Assembly (NCBI RefSeq): GCF_003097655.1
Contig: NZ_QCZH01000007.1
Location: 62,001 to 126,000, forward strand
From: Flavobacterium laiguense
Lineage (GTDB): Bacteria > Bacteroidota > Bacteroidia > Flavobacteriales > Flavobacteriaceae
Length of the DNA: 64,000 bases
Direction: 5' to 3'
Position 1 is the first letter of the stretch, and the number at the start of each line of letters is the position of its first letter. Made by a program: the position numbers and the translations under genes. Shown piece by piece: positions 44,351 to 53,345 of the stretch. The notes under the pieces are model-generated. The model worked only from the letters and a program-made list of their open reading frames with translations, ran no database searches and was not told the DNA's origin.

Positions 44351-45097
44351 TTATAGCATCTTTTTTTTAGCCATAATAACATAAGTGTCGTAAGCGTATG
44401 TTTTTCGGTCTATCGTTCTTATAATCTCAAAATTATTGAGATATAAGAAGAGTTCGATTTCATTTAATGTGAAAACTCGAACTGTAGAAAGATCCTCCGT
44501 AATGATTTCTTTTTGATCATTCACTATAGTGTAATATTGTGCACTCCATTCGAGCATGAAATTTTCAAGTGACGTAGTTTTCCAATGACTTTCTCGGATG
44601 TAATTTATTCCTTCATAAGTAGCTTCATGGAGTATGGCTTGGTTTTGTTTGATGAAAGGTATAAACCGATTGGCATCTATAAAATCAAAAATAATTACGC
44701 CTTGTGTATTCAAATTTTTATAGAGTGAGTCAAAAGTGTTATTGATGTCTTCATTGCTAATGAGGTAGCTGGTGGATCGCCCCGTGATTATAATGGCATC
44801 TACAGGAGTTGTAAGCTCAAAATCACGCATATCTCCGTGTATAAAGAGGCTTTTTTTGTTCCTTTCCTGTGCAATGGCTATCATGCTTTGGCTGTAATCT
44901 AGACCTATGTACTCTTGATCGTTTTCTTTAAAGCGTTTGGCCAGATTTCCAGTTCCACTTCCTATTTCTAGGATGCTTTTGCAATTGTTTTCTTGTATTA
45001 ATTCATTATAGAAAACATATTCTTGATCATAATCGATGAAGGTTTGGTACATAGCATCAAAAATAGCTGCCATTTTTCCGTCGTATAGATTTGCCAT
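44351..45097 (-). CDS. class I SAM-dependent methyltransferase
   Basis: The 248-residue protein has the Rossmann motif I ILEIGSGTGNLAKRF, then LDYSQSMIAIAQERN (motif post-I), GDMRDFELTTPVDAIIITGRSTSYL (motif II) and YKNLNTQGVIIFDFID (motif III). The FDAMYQTFIDYDQEYVFYNELI start is common in small-molecule methyltransferases of this group. The acceptor is unknown. It lies between the two TonB receptors on the same strand, but gaps of more than 90 bases and a terminator argue for a separate transcript. Confidence 0.88.
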   Translation of the reverse strand: MANLYDGKMAAIFDAMYQTFIDYDQEYVFYNELIQENNCKSILEIGSGTGNLAKRFKENDQEYIGLDYSQSMIAIAQERNKKSLFIHGDMRDFELTTPVDAIIITGRSTSYLISNEDINNTFDSLYKNLNTQGVIIFDFIDANRFIPFIKQNQAILHEATYEGINYIRESHWKTTSLENFMLEWSAQYYTIVNDQKEIITEDLSTVRVFTLNEIELFLYLNNFEIIRTIDRKTYAYDTYVIMAKKKML

Positions 45098-45143
45098 GAT
45101 ATAGGTATTGTTAAGTGTAAATTTAAGGAATTAATGTGAAACG

Positions 45144-45174
45144 AAAAAAGGACTGTCTTGCGACAGCCCTTTTT
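45144..45174. terminator. terminator of the second TonB receptor
   Basis: AAAAAAGGACTGTC pairs with GACAGCCCTTTTT across a short loop. It is related in sequence to 41364-41399. Confidence 0.82.
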
Positions 45175-45194
45175 AAAATTATTTAGAAATTAAT

Positions 45195-47924
45195 TTAGAA
45201 TTTATAGTTTAAAGATAAATTCATCATTGTTCCTAATTGACTGAAATGAGATCCGTCGTAAGTCATTTGAGAGTAACGACCATTGAAAGTTAAATCATTG
45301 ATTTGATTTTTCAATGTTGTTGGGTTGTTCATAATTGCCTCAGCTCCAGCAGAACCGTCTGACTTTAATTCCCATTCTGGTAATACATTAAACAAGTTAT
45401 TTATATTTAAAGCTAAACTGATTTTATCGGTAGCTCTATAAGAAATACCTAAATCAGTAACCATTTTTGTTAAGAACTCAACAGTAAGATTTTTATCGTA
45501 TAAATCTGAATTTTTGAATTTTGCAGGTCCAAAAACAGTATTGTTTAGTGAAAATGTGAATTTACTAATTTCGTAGTCTGCTCCAAGAATAACTTTGAAC
45601 TCAGGGCGAGAAGTAAGTAATAAAGCTTCCGAAGTTTTACCAAATACAGATTGGCCAACTGCTTCTACGCTTGCAATATTACGAACAGCTCCATCTAAAG
45701 CATTCTCAATAGTATAGTTTCCAGAAAGATTGATGGCTAATTTACCAGGTCCTAAGTCTATATTTCTATAATTAGCCACAAGATCTAAACCAGACGTTTT
45801 AGTGTCAATAGCATTTGTAAAGAATGACTGAATGTTTCCAGGGCTATATGTGATTTTATCTCCTAATACGATACGGTCTTTAACACTGATGTAGTAATAA
45901 TCTAAAGTAGCACTAAAGTTTCTATTTGGTTTAATTCCTGCTCCAATAGTGTAATTGGTTGAGCTCTCTGCTTTTAAATTTGGAACTCCTCTTAATCTAG
46001 CAGCAGATGAAACGTTATTTATAATTCCTTCTAACTGAATCCCCCCCCCACCAAATGAGGATTGAACTTTTTGAGTATAAATTTGGTGTAAAGTAGGCGC
46101 TCTAAATCCTGTAGAAACAGAACCTCTCAATGTAACTTTGTCATCCAGGAATTTATATCTTGAACTCAATTTCCAAACTGTTTTATTTCCAAAATCACTA
46201 TAGTCTTCATAACGTACTGTTCCTTCAAATAGTAAATCTTTTGTTATGTCCAATGATGCACTAGCATAAAAACCAATGTTGTAACGGTTGAATTTACCTG
46301 AATTTTCAGGAGTGGTACCTTGGTAAGAATCTGCTCCTACGCCAATATAAGAAGCTTCATCTCCTTCTCTAACTTCAAATGTTTCAGTTCTAAATTCAGA
46401 ACCAAATGCAATACTGAAGTTGTCAAAAATTCGTTTACTGATGTCAATGTTACCCACATAATGAGTAAAACCTACACCACCTGGGTTAAATCTAATTGGA
46501 CCAGTGTATACAGTTGGGTTTGTTGGATCTGCATAAATGAAATCATCGGTTGCAGGGTTACCATCGATGTCCGAGCGGTTATGAGAATTAGAAACGGTAT
46601 AGTTTTGTTGGTTACCACCAGTTGTGAAACTAGCATCGGCATTCCAACCGTCTTTTTCAAATTTATATCCTATGGTTGCGTTATAATCATTTAATTCTCC
46701 TTCAAAAGTTGGGCCATAACCTTGGTATGAAGCTAGTGTGCCATCACCGAACAATGATGGTAAATAAGGATAATCATTAGCGGTTCTCCAGTATGGAGTT
46801 CTGAAGTTTGCAAATGAATTTACTTTTTTGTAAACATAAGCAGCGTTATAGTATAATTGTGTATGATCGTTTATGTCTTTCCCACCATTAATAAGAAATT
46901 TTGCAGCTGCAGTTTCTGGAGCTCCGTTGATATTTCTAGCATCAGGATGTTTTGATAGATAGTTTTTAATGTCTGTTAAAGTATTTACTCCAGCAGCGGT
47001 TCCTCCCCAGTAATTAAATTCTCCATCAGCATCTACCGTGCCAGGGCGATTTGACATTTCTGTTTTAGAAAAGTCTAAAGTGTAATTTACAAATCCGCTA
47101 TCGCCAACAGTTGTTCCATTGTTAATAGTTAGGCCAAACATTTCTCCATCACCTTCACTTGTAACGCCAGTTCTAAGAGTGGCAGAACCAGCATTATTGC
47201 TCTTTTTCAAGATAATGTTCATAACCCCTGCAATCGCATCAGATCCATATTGTGCTGAAGCACCATCTCTTAGGATCTCTACTCTTTCGATGGCATCAGT
47301 TGGAATAGCAGAAATATCAGCTCCTGTTTCACCACGTCCAGGAGAAGTTTGTACATAGACTAAAGCACTTAAGTTTTTACGTTTTCCGTTAATAAGGATT
47401 AAGGTTCTACTTGGTCCCATATTTCTTATTTCATATGGATCAAGTAATGAAGTGGCATCATTTACAGGTGTGTTTACGGTATTAAAAGATGGGATCCTGT
47501 ATTGTAATGCTTTGTCGAAAGAGGCTTGTCCAGTTGAGGTCAGGTCTTTTGCGGACAGTACATCAATAGGTAATGCAGAGGTTGTGTTAGTCCTTGCGGC
47601 TGTTCTAGAACCTGTAACGACTACTTCATCTAGATTTTGACCGCCTTCTTCGGATAAATCTACATTGATGATAGATGAGGTTGCAGGTCTTGTTACCGTA
47701 GTGTAACCAATATAACTAAAAATTATAGAGGCTCCTTCTTGTACCGTTAGTTTGTAGGCACCCTCCATGTTTGTCGAAACTCCATTGGTGGTTCCTTTTT
47801 CAACAATGTTAACTCCTGGTAGAGGAGCACCTGTTTTGTCTTTTACAACTCCGGTAATTTCTTTTTGCGCCAGCATAAATGTGGCGTTTAGTAAAAAGAA
47901 TAATAGTAATGCGATTTTCTTCAT
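45195..47924 (-). CDS. TonB-dependent outer-membrane receptor, paralog 2
   Basis: The 909-residue protein has a signal peptide (MKKIALLLFFLLNATFMLAQ), a carboxypeptidase-like domain (KEITGVVKDKTGAPLPGVNI), a plug with IRNMGPSRTLILINGKRKNLSAL and ILRDGASAQYGSDAIAGVMNIIL, and a barrel ending LSLNYKF. It is a paralog of the receptor at 41420-44056, with differences mainly in the surface loops. In the barrel a run of eight Cs on the plus strand near 46041 encodes glycines (GGG in SFGGGG), a spot prone to slippage. No SusD partner is present; substrate unknown. Confidence 0.94.
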   Translation of the reverse strand: MKKIALLLFFLLNATFMLAQKEITGVVKDKTGAPLPGVNIVEKGTTNGVSTNMEGAYKLTVQEGASIIFSYIGYTTVTRPATSSIINVDLSEEGGQNLDEVVVTGSRTAARTNTTSALPIDVLSAKDLTSTGQASFDKALQYRIPSFNTVNTPVNDATSLLDPYEIRNMGPSRTLILINGKRKNLSALVYVQTSPGRGETGADISAIPTDAIERVEILRDGASAQYGSDAIAGVMNIILKKSNNAGSATLRTGVTSEGDGEMFGLTINNGTTVGDSGFVNYTLDFSKTEMSNRPGTVDADGEFNYWGGTAAGVNTLTDIKNYLSKHPDARNINGAPETAAAKFLINGGKDINDHTQLYYNAAYVYKKVNSFANFRTPYWRTANDYPYLPSLFGDGTLASYQGYGPTFEGELNDYNATIGYKFEKDGWNADASFTTGGNQQNYTVSNSHNRSDIDGNPATDDFIYADPTNPTVYTGPIRFNPGGVGFTHYVGNIDISKRIFDNFSIAFGSEFRTETFEVREGDEASYIGVGADSYQGTTPENSGKFNRYNIGFYASASLDITKDLLFEGTVRYEDYSDFGNKTVWKLSSRYKFLDDKVTLRGSVSTGFRAPTLHQIYTQKVQSSFGGGGIQLEGIINNVSSAARLRGVPNLKAESSTNYTIGAGIKPNRNFSATLDYYYISVKDRIVLGDKITYSPGNIQSFFTNAIDTKTSGLDLVANYRNIDLGPGKLAINLSGNYTIENALDGAVRNIASVEAVGQSVFGKTSEALLLTSRPEFKVILGADYEISKFTFSLNNTVFGPAKFKNSDLYDKNLTVEFLTKMVTDLGISYRATDKISLALNINNLFNVLPEWELKSDGSAGAEAIMNNPTTLKNQINDLTFNGRYSQMTYDGSHFSQLGTMMNLSLNYKF

Positions 47925-47962
47925 AATTTGTGAATTGATAGGTTATTGGTTTTGTTTGTGTC

Positions 47963-47970
47963 CAAATATA
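47963..47970 (-). promoter_or_regulatory. -7 element of receptor 2
   Basis: CAAATATA gives TATATTTG on the minus strand, about 40 bases before the start codon. The context CAAATATAgcAAAATATTAA matches that of receptor 1. Confidence 0.45.
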
Positions 47971-48233
47971 GCAAAATATTAACATCATAAAAGAATAATG
48001 TTAAATAATATCTAAATTTTGTTGAAGTAATTTTTTTTGTAAAAATTTTACCCAACTGCTTGTTAAGAGCTATGAATGTTCAATTTATAGTGATGGACGT
48101 GGTTTGGAATTTGTCTGACCCTAACAAATAGAGTATAGACAATGATGACTAAAGTTCTACCTATATTAAATAGGTTGCAATTCATAAAATCTTCAGAAGT
48201 ACTAATCGGTCACTGAAAAGGGAAGCTTAAAAT

Positions 48234-48265
48234 TTGCTGAGTTATGGCATTATATCTTATATTTG
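48234..48265 (+). promoter_or_regulatory. Bacteroidota-type promoter of ychF
   Basis: TTG at 48234-48236, a 21-base spacer and TATATTTG at 48258-48265 fit the primary-sigma consensus. The rest of the space back to 47971 shows nothing gene-like. Confidence 0.6.
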
Positions 48266-48331
48266 CAAACTTTAAAAATAGAATTACTAAAAACAGTTAA
48301 CAGGAAACTGTTATTTGTAAAAAAATATGCC

Positions 48332-49426
48332 ATGAAAGCAGGAATTGTAGGATTACCAAATGTTGGAAAATCAACATTATTCAATTGTCTATCGAATGCA
48401 AAAGCGCAAAGTGCGAACTTTCCGTTTTGTACTATCGAACCTAATATAGGTGTTGTAAGCGTTCCGGATTCAAGAATGGAAAAATTGGAAGAATTAGTAA
48501 AACCAGAACGCGTGCAAATGGCAACTGTTGATATCGTAGATATCGCAGGATTGGTAAAAGGAGCCAGTAAAGGAGAAGGTTTAGGAAATCAATTTCTTGG
48601 AAATATTAGAGAATGTAATGCCATTATTCACGTTTTGCGTTGTTTTGATAATGACAATATAGTTCACGTTGATGGAAATGTAAATCCAATTCGTGATAAA
48701 GAAACAATTGATATTGAGTTGCAACTGAAAGATCTTGAAAACGTTGAAAAACGTTTAGAAAAAGTTAATCGTGCTGCCAAAACAGGTAATAAAGAAGCTC
48801 AAACCGAAAAAGCGCTCTTAGATAGAATCAGAGAAACACTTTTGCAGGCAAAATCGGCTAGAACAGTTGTTCCTGAAAATAATGATGAGGAAGTATTGTT
48901 AGAAAGTTTTCAATTGATTACTGCAAAACCAGTATTATACGTTTGTAATGTAGATGAAAGTTCTGCTGTAAGCGGAAATAAATATGTAGATCAGGTTCGC
49001 GAATTAGTCAAAGACGAAGATGCTGAAGTGATTGTGCTTTCTGTAGGTGCTGAAGCAGATATAACCGAATTGGAAAGCTACGAAGAGCGTCAAGTTTTTC
49101 TGGAAGATATGGGGTTAAAAGAGCCAGGAGCATCTGTCTTGATTCGTGCAGCCTACAAATTATTGAAACAGCAAACCTATTTTACGGCTGGTGTAAAAGA
49201 AGTGCGTGCTTGGACGATCAATATTGGATCAACTGCACCACAAGCAGCAGGAGTGATTCACACTGATTTTGAAAAAGGATTCATCCGTGCCGAAGTGATT
49301 GCTTATGAAGATTTCGTTCAATACGGATCAGAAGCCAAATGTAAAGAAGCGGGTAAATTCAAAGTAGAAGGAAAAGAATATATCGTTAAAGATGGGGACG
49401 TAATGCACTTTAGATTTAATGTCTAA
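48332..49426 (+). CDS. ychF: redox-regulated ATPase YchF (OLA1 family)
   Basis: From the ATG at 48332 (MKAGIVGLPNVGKSTLFN) the protein has 364 residues, the usual YchF length. It shows the P-loop GLPNVGKS, the G3-type DIAGLVKGASKGEGLGNQFL, the coiled-coil hairpin (about 125-200), NVDE in the G4 position that gives ATP preference, and the C-terminal TGS domain (VRAWTINIGSTAPQAAGVIHTDFEKGFIRAEVI). The frame upstream of 48332 is non-conserved. It binds ribosomes and is linked to oxidative-stress responses. It is monocistronic. Confidence 0.95.
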   Translation: MKAGIVGLPNVGKSTLFNCLSNAKAQSANFPFCTIEPNIGVVSVPDSRMEKLEELVKPERVQMATVDIVDIAGLVKGASKGEGLGNQFLGNIRECNAIIHVLRCFDNDNIVHVDGNVNPIRDKETIDIELQLKDLENVEKRLEKVNRAAKTGNKEAQTEKALLDRIRETLLQAKSARTVVPENNDEEVLLESFQLITAKPVLYVCNVDESSAVSGNKYVDQVRELVKDEDAEVIVLSVGAEADITELESYEERQVFLEDMGLKEPGASVLIRAAYKLLKQQTYFTAGVKEVRAWTINIGSTAPQAAGVIHTDFEKGFIRAEVIAYEDFVQYGSEAKCKEAGKFKVEGKEYIVKDGDVMHFRFNV

Positions 49427-49466
49427 AAAGTAGTAAGAGAGTAGTATTAAGTATTAAGATATTGGA

Positions 49467-49497
49467 AACCTGCAAGAGTCATTTTGCAGGTTTTTTT
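49467..49497 (+). terminator. terminator of ychF
   Basis: AAACCTGCAA pairs with TTGCAGGTTT and is followed by a T-run. Confidence 0.85.
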
Positions 49498-49541
49498 GTT
49501 TGGTAAACGATGTGTTTAGATTTTTCTATATTTAATAAAAT

Positions 49542-49742
49542 CCGTTCGGTGTAATTGTTTTTTTACCACATAGAAACATAGAATTTATAGTTTTTGAAAA
49601 GAGTTTGATAGATGTTTTACTTTTCACATAGTCAATCTATGTGAAAAATAGTGCTATTTTCTATTCGTCCTTTAATTGTTAATTCTAAATCTATGTATCT
49701 ATGTGGTTTGTTTTTTATTTAAACAGGATTACATCCAACGGG
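49542..49742. mobile_element. MITE-like element, copy 2 (inverted relative to copy 1)
   Basis: About 201 bp; its reverse complement matches 34800-35001 almost base for base, including ATAAAAAACAAACCACATAG and TTTCACATAGATTGACTATG. The ends CCGTTCGGTGTAAT and ATTACATCCAACGG are inverted repeats. It is flanked by TTAATAAA (49532-49539 and 49743-49750), a likely target-site duplication. No ORF is present, so mobility would need a transposase in trans. Confidence 0.85.
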
Positions 49743-49846
49743 TTAATAAATTAAAAAACTTATAAGAAAAAAATTATATTTTTTAATAAAGAATGTGTTT
49801 CATCGATATTACAGGTGTTTAATCAATATTGAATTTAAAATAGTTT

Positions 49847-49854
49847 TACCTTTG
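49847..49854 (+). promoter_or_regulatory. possible -7 element
   Basis: TACCTTTG matches TAnnTTTG about 43 bases before the gene at 49897. The nearest upstream TTG gives a spacer of only 15 bases, so the call is tentative. Confidence 0.35.
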
Positions 49855-49896
49855 TGACATGAAACAAAATTACTAGACTTAATAAATATTAAAAAA

Positions 49897-50394
49897 ATGA
49901 AAAAATCAATTTTAACTATTGTAATACTACTAACAGGTATGTTATCAGGTGCTCAAAGTTTTAAAGTTCTTAAAGAAGAAAATAAAGAATGGGGATTAAC
50001 CAGTTATAAATTGGATTGTTCTAAGAGTAGTCCACTTTTGGCCAACAAATTGAATTACACTATAAACAAAGATGTTTTTGAGTCTAAAAGCAAGCAGGAT
50101 GTTTATCATGTAACTTTACTGTTAAAAGGAGCTTATAAACCTGCTCTAAATAAAGAAATGACAATTTCAACCATTTTTGAAGACGGTACCATAGTAACCA
50201 ATAAAGAGACTCTTGAAGATGGAGGTCATTTTGATGGGAAATGTACCTTGCACCTTGTTAAAATTGATCAAATTAGAAAGGTTGGAATTAAAGAAATAAA
50301 AATAAATGGTGCAACTGACAAACCTTTTATAGTTAATAAAAAAAACAGAGCTGATTTTATAAAAAATCTAAATAATGTAGTTAATGCTGAATAG
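49897..50394 (+). CDS. exported hypothetical protein, 165 aa
   Basis: A signal peptide (MKKSILTIVILLTGMLSGAQ) precedes a soluble beta-rich domain with no recognised motif (KLNYTINKDVFESKSKQDVYHVTLLLKG, GTIVTNKETLEDGGHFDGKCTLHLVKIDQIRKVGIKEIKING). There is no lipobox, so it is probably periplasmic. It is a single gene with promoter-like and terminator sequences of its own. Confidence 0.8.
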   Translation: MKKSILTIVILLTGMLSGAQSFKVLKEENKEWGLTSYKLDCSKSSPLLANKLNYTINKDVFESKSKQDVYHVTLLLKGAYKPALNKEMTISTIFEDGTIVTNKETLEDGGHFDGKCTLHLVKIDQIRKVGIKEIKINGATDKPFIVNKKNRADFIKNLNNVVNAE

Positions 50395-50417
50395 TTAGCT
50401 AAGTATAGTCTATTTAG

Positions 50418-50451
50418 AAAGCCTACAAAAGTTATTTTGTAGGCTTTTTTT
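50418..50451 (+). terminator. terminator of the exported hypothetical gene
   Basis: AAAGCCTACAAAA pairs with TTTTGTAGGCTTT, followed by Ts. Confidence 0.88.
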
Positions 50452-50511
50452 GTTTTTATAGAATTATTTTTGTTTCTTTATGTGCCTTAATATCTTAAAT
50501 AACAATTTATT

Positions 50512-51654
50512 ATGAAGCTACAACAGATCATTATTAATGATAAAGAAGAGAATCGGATTTTTTTTTCTTCTGATGGTTTTAATCCTAAAAAAGCAAATTT
50601 TGTACTAGCTTTTGGCGAAAGAGTTTTTTTAGATGATGTATTGCCTTATGAAAAAATAAGGGGGTTATATCCAGAAGCGCAGATTGTTATTTGTTCTTCA
50701 TCGGGGCAAATTTCTGATGCTAATTTAATTGAAAACAGTATAGTTGCCACCGCAATAGAGTTTGAAAAAACAACAATAAAAGTTTCTGAAATTGACATTC
50801 TAAAAAATTCTAATATTCAAGAATTAGGGGATGTTATAAATGATGCTCTTTTTAATGAGGATTTAAAATCAATACTTATCCTCTCTGAAGGAAGTTTTAT
50901 CAACGGTACCGAACTTATAAACGAAATGATAAAACAAACAGAAGGAATTGTTCCTATTTTTGGGGGGTTGGCTGGCGATGGATATAAATTCGAGAAAACA
51001 ATCGTTGGTTTAAATAATGATGCGTCCCAAGGCAAAATAGTCGCAATTGGTTTTTATGGTAATGCGATTCATTTCGGATTTGGCTCTGGTGGAGGATGGA
51101 GTGACTTTGGCCCAGAAAGAGAAGTAACGCTTTCAAAAAAGAATGTGTTGTATAAAATTGGAGATCGATTTGCATTAGATTTATACAAAGAATATCTTGG
51201 TAAATACGCCAAGGAATTACCGGGATCATCATTGTATTTTCCGTTATCGATGAAAGAGAATAAAGATGCAGCTCCGATAGTAAGAACTATTTTATCGATC
51301 GATGAAGAAAATAAATCGATGACTTTTGCCGGGAATATTCCACAAGGTTCCTTTGTTCGATTAATGAAAGGGAATCTCGATAAACTTATTGATGCGGCAT
51401 CTAATGCAGCATTACAAATTGATAAAAAGCAATCAACTGTGCCTGGCTTAGCTTTAGTGGTGAGTTGTGTGGGGAGAAAAATTGTGTTGGGTAATAGGAT
51501 AGAAGAAGAACTTGAAGTTGTAAAAGAAGTTTTTGGCGAAAATATTTTGGTCTGCGGTTTCTATTCTTATGGTGAGATTTCTCCAAACTTTAATAAAGTA
51601 GCCTGTGAATTGCATAATCAGACAATGACAGTTACAACTATTTGTGAAGTATAA
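50512..51654 (+). CDS. FIST-domain signal-sensing protein
   Basis: The 380-residue protein contains FIST_N (about 25-210; SSSGQISDANLIENSIVATAIEF, PIFGGLAGDGYKFEKTIVG, GFYGNAIHFGFGSGGGW) followed by FIST_C (about 215-365; YKEYLGKYAKELPGSSLYFPLSM, ending GFYSYGEISP). The FIST fold is a predicted small-molecule (amino-acid) sensor usually fused to or encoded beside signalling proteins. Here the hybrid histidine kinase starts 12 bases after its stop, so the pair probably forms a split sensor. No signal peptide is visible; it acts in the cytoplasm. TATTTTTG at 50465-50472 may be its -7 element. Confidence 0.9.
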   Translation: MKLQQIIINDKEENRIFFSSDGFNPKKANFVLAFGERVFLDDVLPYEKIRGLYPEAQIVICSSSGQISDANLIENSIVATAIEFEKTTIKVSEIDILKNSNIQELGDVINDALFNEDLKSILILSEGSFINGTELINEMIKQTEGIVPIFGGLAGDGYKFEKTIVGLNNDASQGKIVAIGFYGNAIHFGFGSGGGWSDFGPEREVTLSKKNVLYKIGDRFALDLYKEYLGKYAKELPGSSLYFPLSMKENKDAAPIVRTILSIDEENKSMTFAGNIPQGSFVRLMKGNLDKLIDAASNAALQIDKKQSTVPGLALVVSCVGRKIVLGNRIEEELEVVKEVFGENILVCGFYSYGEISPNFNKVACELHNQTMTVTTICEV

Positions 51655-51666
51655 ATTACAATTGTA

Positions 51667-53181
51667 ATGGATAAAGTGAACTTACATAGGCAACTTAACA
51701 GGCAGCTCAATAAGTATTTGTCGGATAATTTCATTGCTAAAAATGAAAACATTCAACACTTTATAGAAGTTGTAAATCATTCTTATTTTAATTTTGAAAA
51801 AGATGTCGAATTATTTGAGCAATCTTCTCGTTTGAATGATATAGAATACAATGAAATAAACAAAAAATTAAAAGATGAATTAGAAAAAAAAGAAAATATA
51901 CAAACCAAGTTAATTCAATCGATAAAGCAACTAAACAATAATGAAATAAAGCTTGATAAGGATGATAACTTGATCGATTTGTTGAATATTTTAAATAGAG
52001 AGATTGATTTTAAGAAAGAGTTTGAAGATAAGTTGTTTGAAGCTAAGTTGAATGCTGAAAAAGCAAACGAAGCCAAGTCTGATTTCTTGTCTATTATGAG
52101 CCATGAAATCCGCACCCCTTTAAATGCAATTATTGGGTTGATTTATATAATGGAAAAAGAGAATACTTTAGAAAGTTTTCAGGAAAATCTAGAGGTTTTA
52201 AAAAATTCTTCGCAAAATTTATTTCTTCTTATAAACGACATTCTGGATTTTAATAAAATTGAGGCTGGAAAAATTGATATTGAAAAAACGCCATTTAACT
52301 TTAAAGATTTAGTTGTACAAATAGGGAAATCTCAAGAAGTAAGAGCTTCAGAGAATCTAAATCGAATTGAAATAATTATCGATGATAATTTTATGCCAAA
52401 CGTAATTTCCGATCCTTTACGAATTGGTCAAGTCATTACAAATTTAGTTTCGAATGCTGTAAAATTTACCAAAAATGGTTTGGTGCAAATTAGAATTGAC
52501 CAAATTCAAAAAAATGATTGCAATTCTATTTTTAAAGTACAAGTGATTGACAATGGAATAGGGATTGATTTAGAGGAATTTGATTCTATTTTTCAAAAGT
52601 TTACCCAAGCCGAAACAAGGACGTCTAGGCAATTTGGAGGAACTGGTTTGGGTTTGGTAATAACCAAAAAATTACTTAATTTATTAGACTCAGATATTGA
52701 ATTAAAAAGTGAAATAGGAGTTGGTTCCAATTTTAGTTTCGTTTTGGAATTGCCAATTGTGTCCGAAAAAATTCAGCAAAACAATAACATTTTAAATAAC
52801 GATTATGAGGAAAAAAACCTAGAAGGATTATACGTTCTTTTGGTTGAGGATAATCTTATTAATGTTAAAATAGCCGATAAGATATTGAAGCAATGGAATG
52901 TGAAAATTGATATTGCAGAAAACGGTCTTGTTGCCATCGAGAAATTTAAACTGAATACGTATGACCTTATTTTGATGGATTTGTCAATGCCCGTGATGGA
53001 TGGGTATGAAGCCACAAAAATTATAAGAAGTATGGGGGCAACAATTCCAATAATAGCACTAACAGCTTCGTCATCCTATGATGATCTTGAGAAAATTATA
53101 GTGATTGGTATGAACGAATATGTGATAAAGCCATTCAATCCTAATGAATTATATCTTAAATTAAAAAAATATTGTAAGTGA
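51667..53181 (+). CDS. hybrid histidine kinase (HisKA-HATPase-REC), soluble
   Basis: The 504-residue protein has a coiled-coil N-terminal part (about 1-135) with no membrane helix. Then come HisKA with H146 in SIMSHEIRTPLNAI, HATPase_c (about 255-365; ITNLVSNAVKFTKNG as N-box, VIDNGIGID as G1, FGGTGLGLVI as G2) and a receiver domain (about 385-504) with phosphoacceptor D438 in LILMDLSMPVMDG and lysine in VIKPF. It lacks its own recognisable sensor domain, which fits with input from the FIST protein encoded directly upstream. No DNA-binding output exists; a phosphotransfer partner or a stand-alone regulator must act downstream. Confidence 0.93.
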   Translation: MDKVNLHRQLNRQLNKYLSDNFIAKNENIQHFIEVVNHSYFNFEKDVELFEQSSRLNDIEYNEINKKLKDELEKKENIQTKLIQSIKQLNNNEIKLDKDDNLIDLLNILNREIDFKKEFEDKLFEAKLNAEKANEAKSDFLSIMSHEIRTPLNAIIGLIYIMEKENTLESFQENLEVLKNSSQNLFLLINDILDFNKIEAGKIDIEKTPFNFKDLVVQIGKSQEVRASENLNRIEIIIDDNFMPNVISDPLRIGQVITNLVSNAVKFTKNGLVQIRIDQIQKNDCNSIFKVQVIDNGIGIDLEEFDSIFQKFTQAETRTSRQFGGTGLGLVITKKLLNLLDSDIELKSEIGVGSNFSFVLELPIVSEKIQQNNNILNNDYEEKNLEGLYVLLVEDNLINVKIADKILKQWNVKIDIAENGLVAIEKFKLNTYDLILMDLSMPVMDGYEATKIIRSMGATIPIIALTASSSYDDLEKIIVIGMNEYVIKPFNPNELYLKLKKYCK

Positions 53182-53345
53182 TAATTTGCGGTTAATGAAA
53201 GTAGTTGGTTGTTCATTCGTTAAAAACACCTTGTTTTTTCTACCACTAAAAAATGATATTTAATGTATCATTTGTATTTATAAAAGCTTTATAAGTGCAG
53301 TCGGCCTTCCAATTTTTATTACTTTTAAAAATAAAATAAATTATC

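Noticed and set aside
46036-46048. Frameshift at the C8 run in TonB receptor 2
   Set aside because: The frame is continuous across the run and the protein aligns with its paralog on both sides, so the gene is intact as given.
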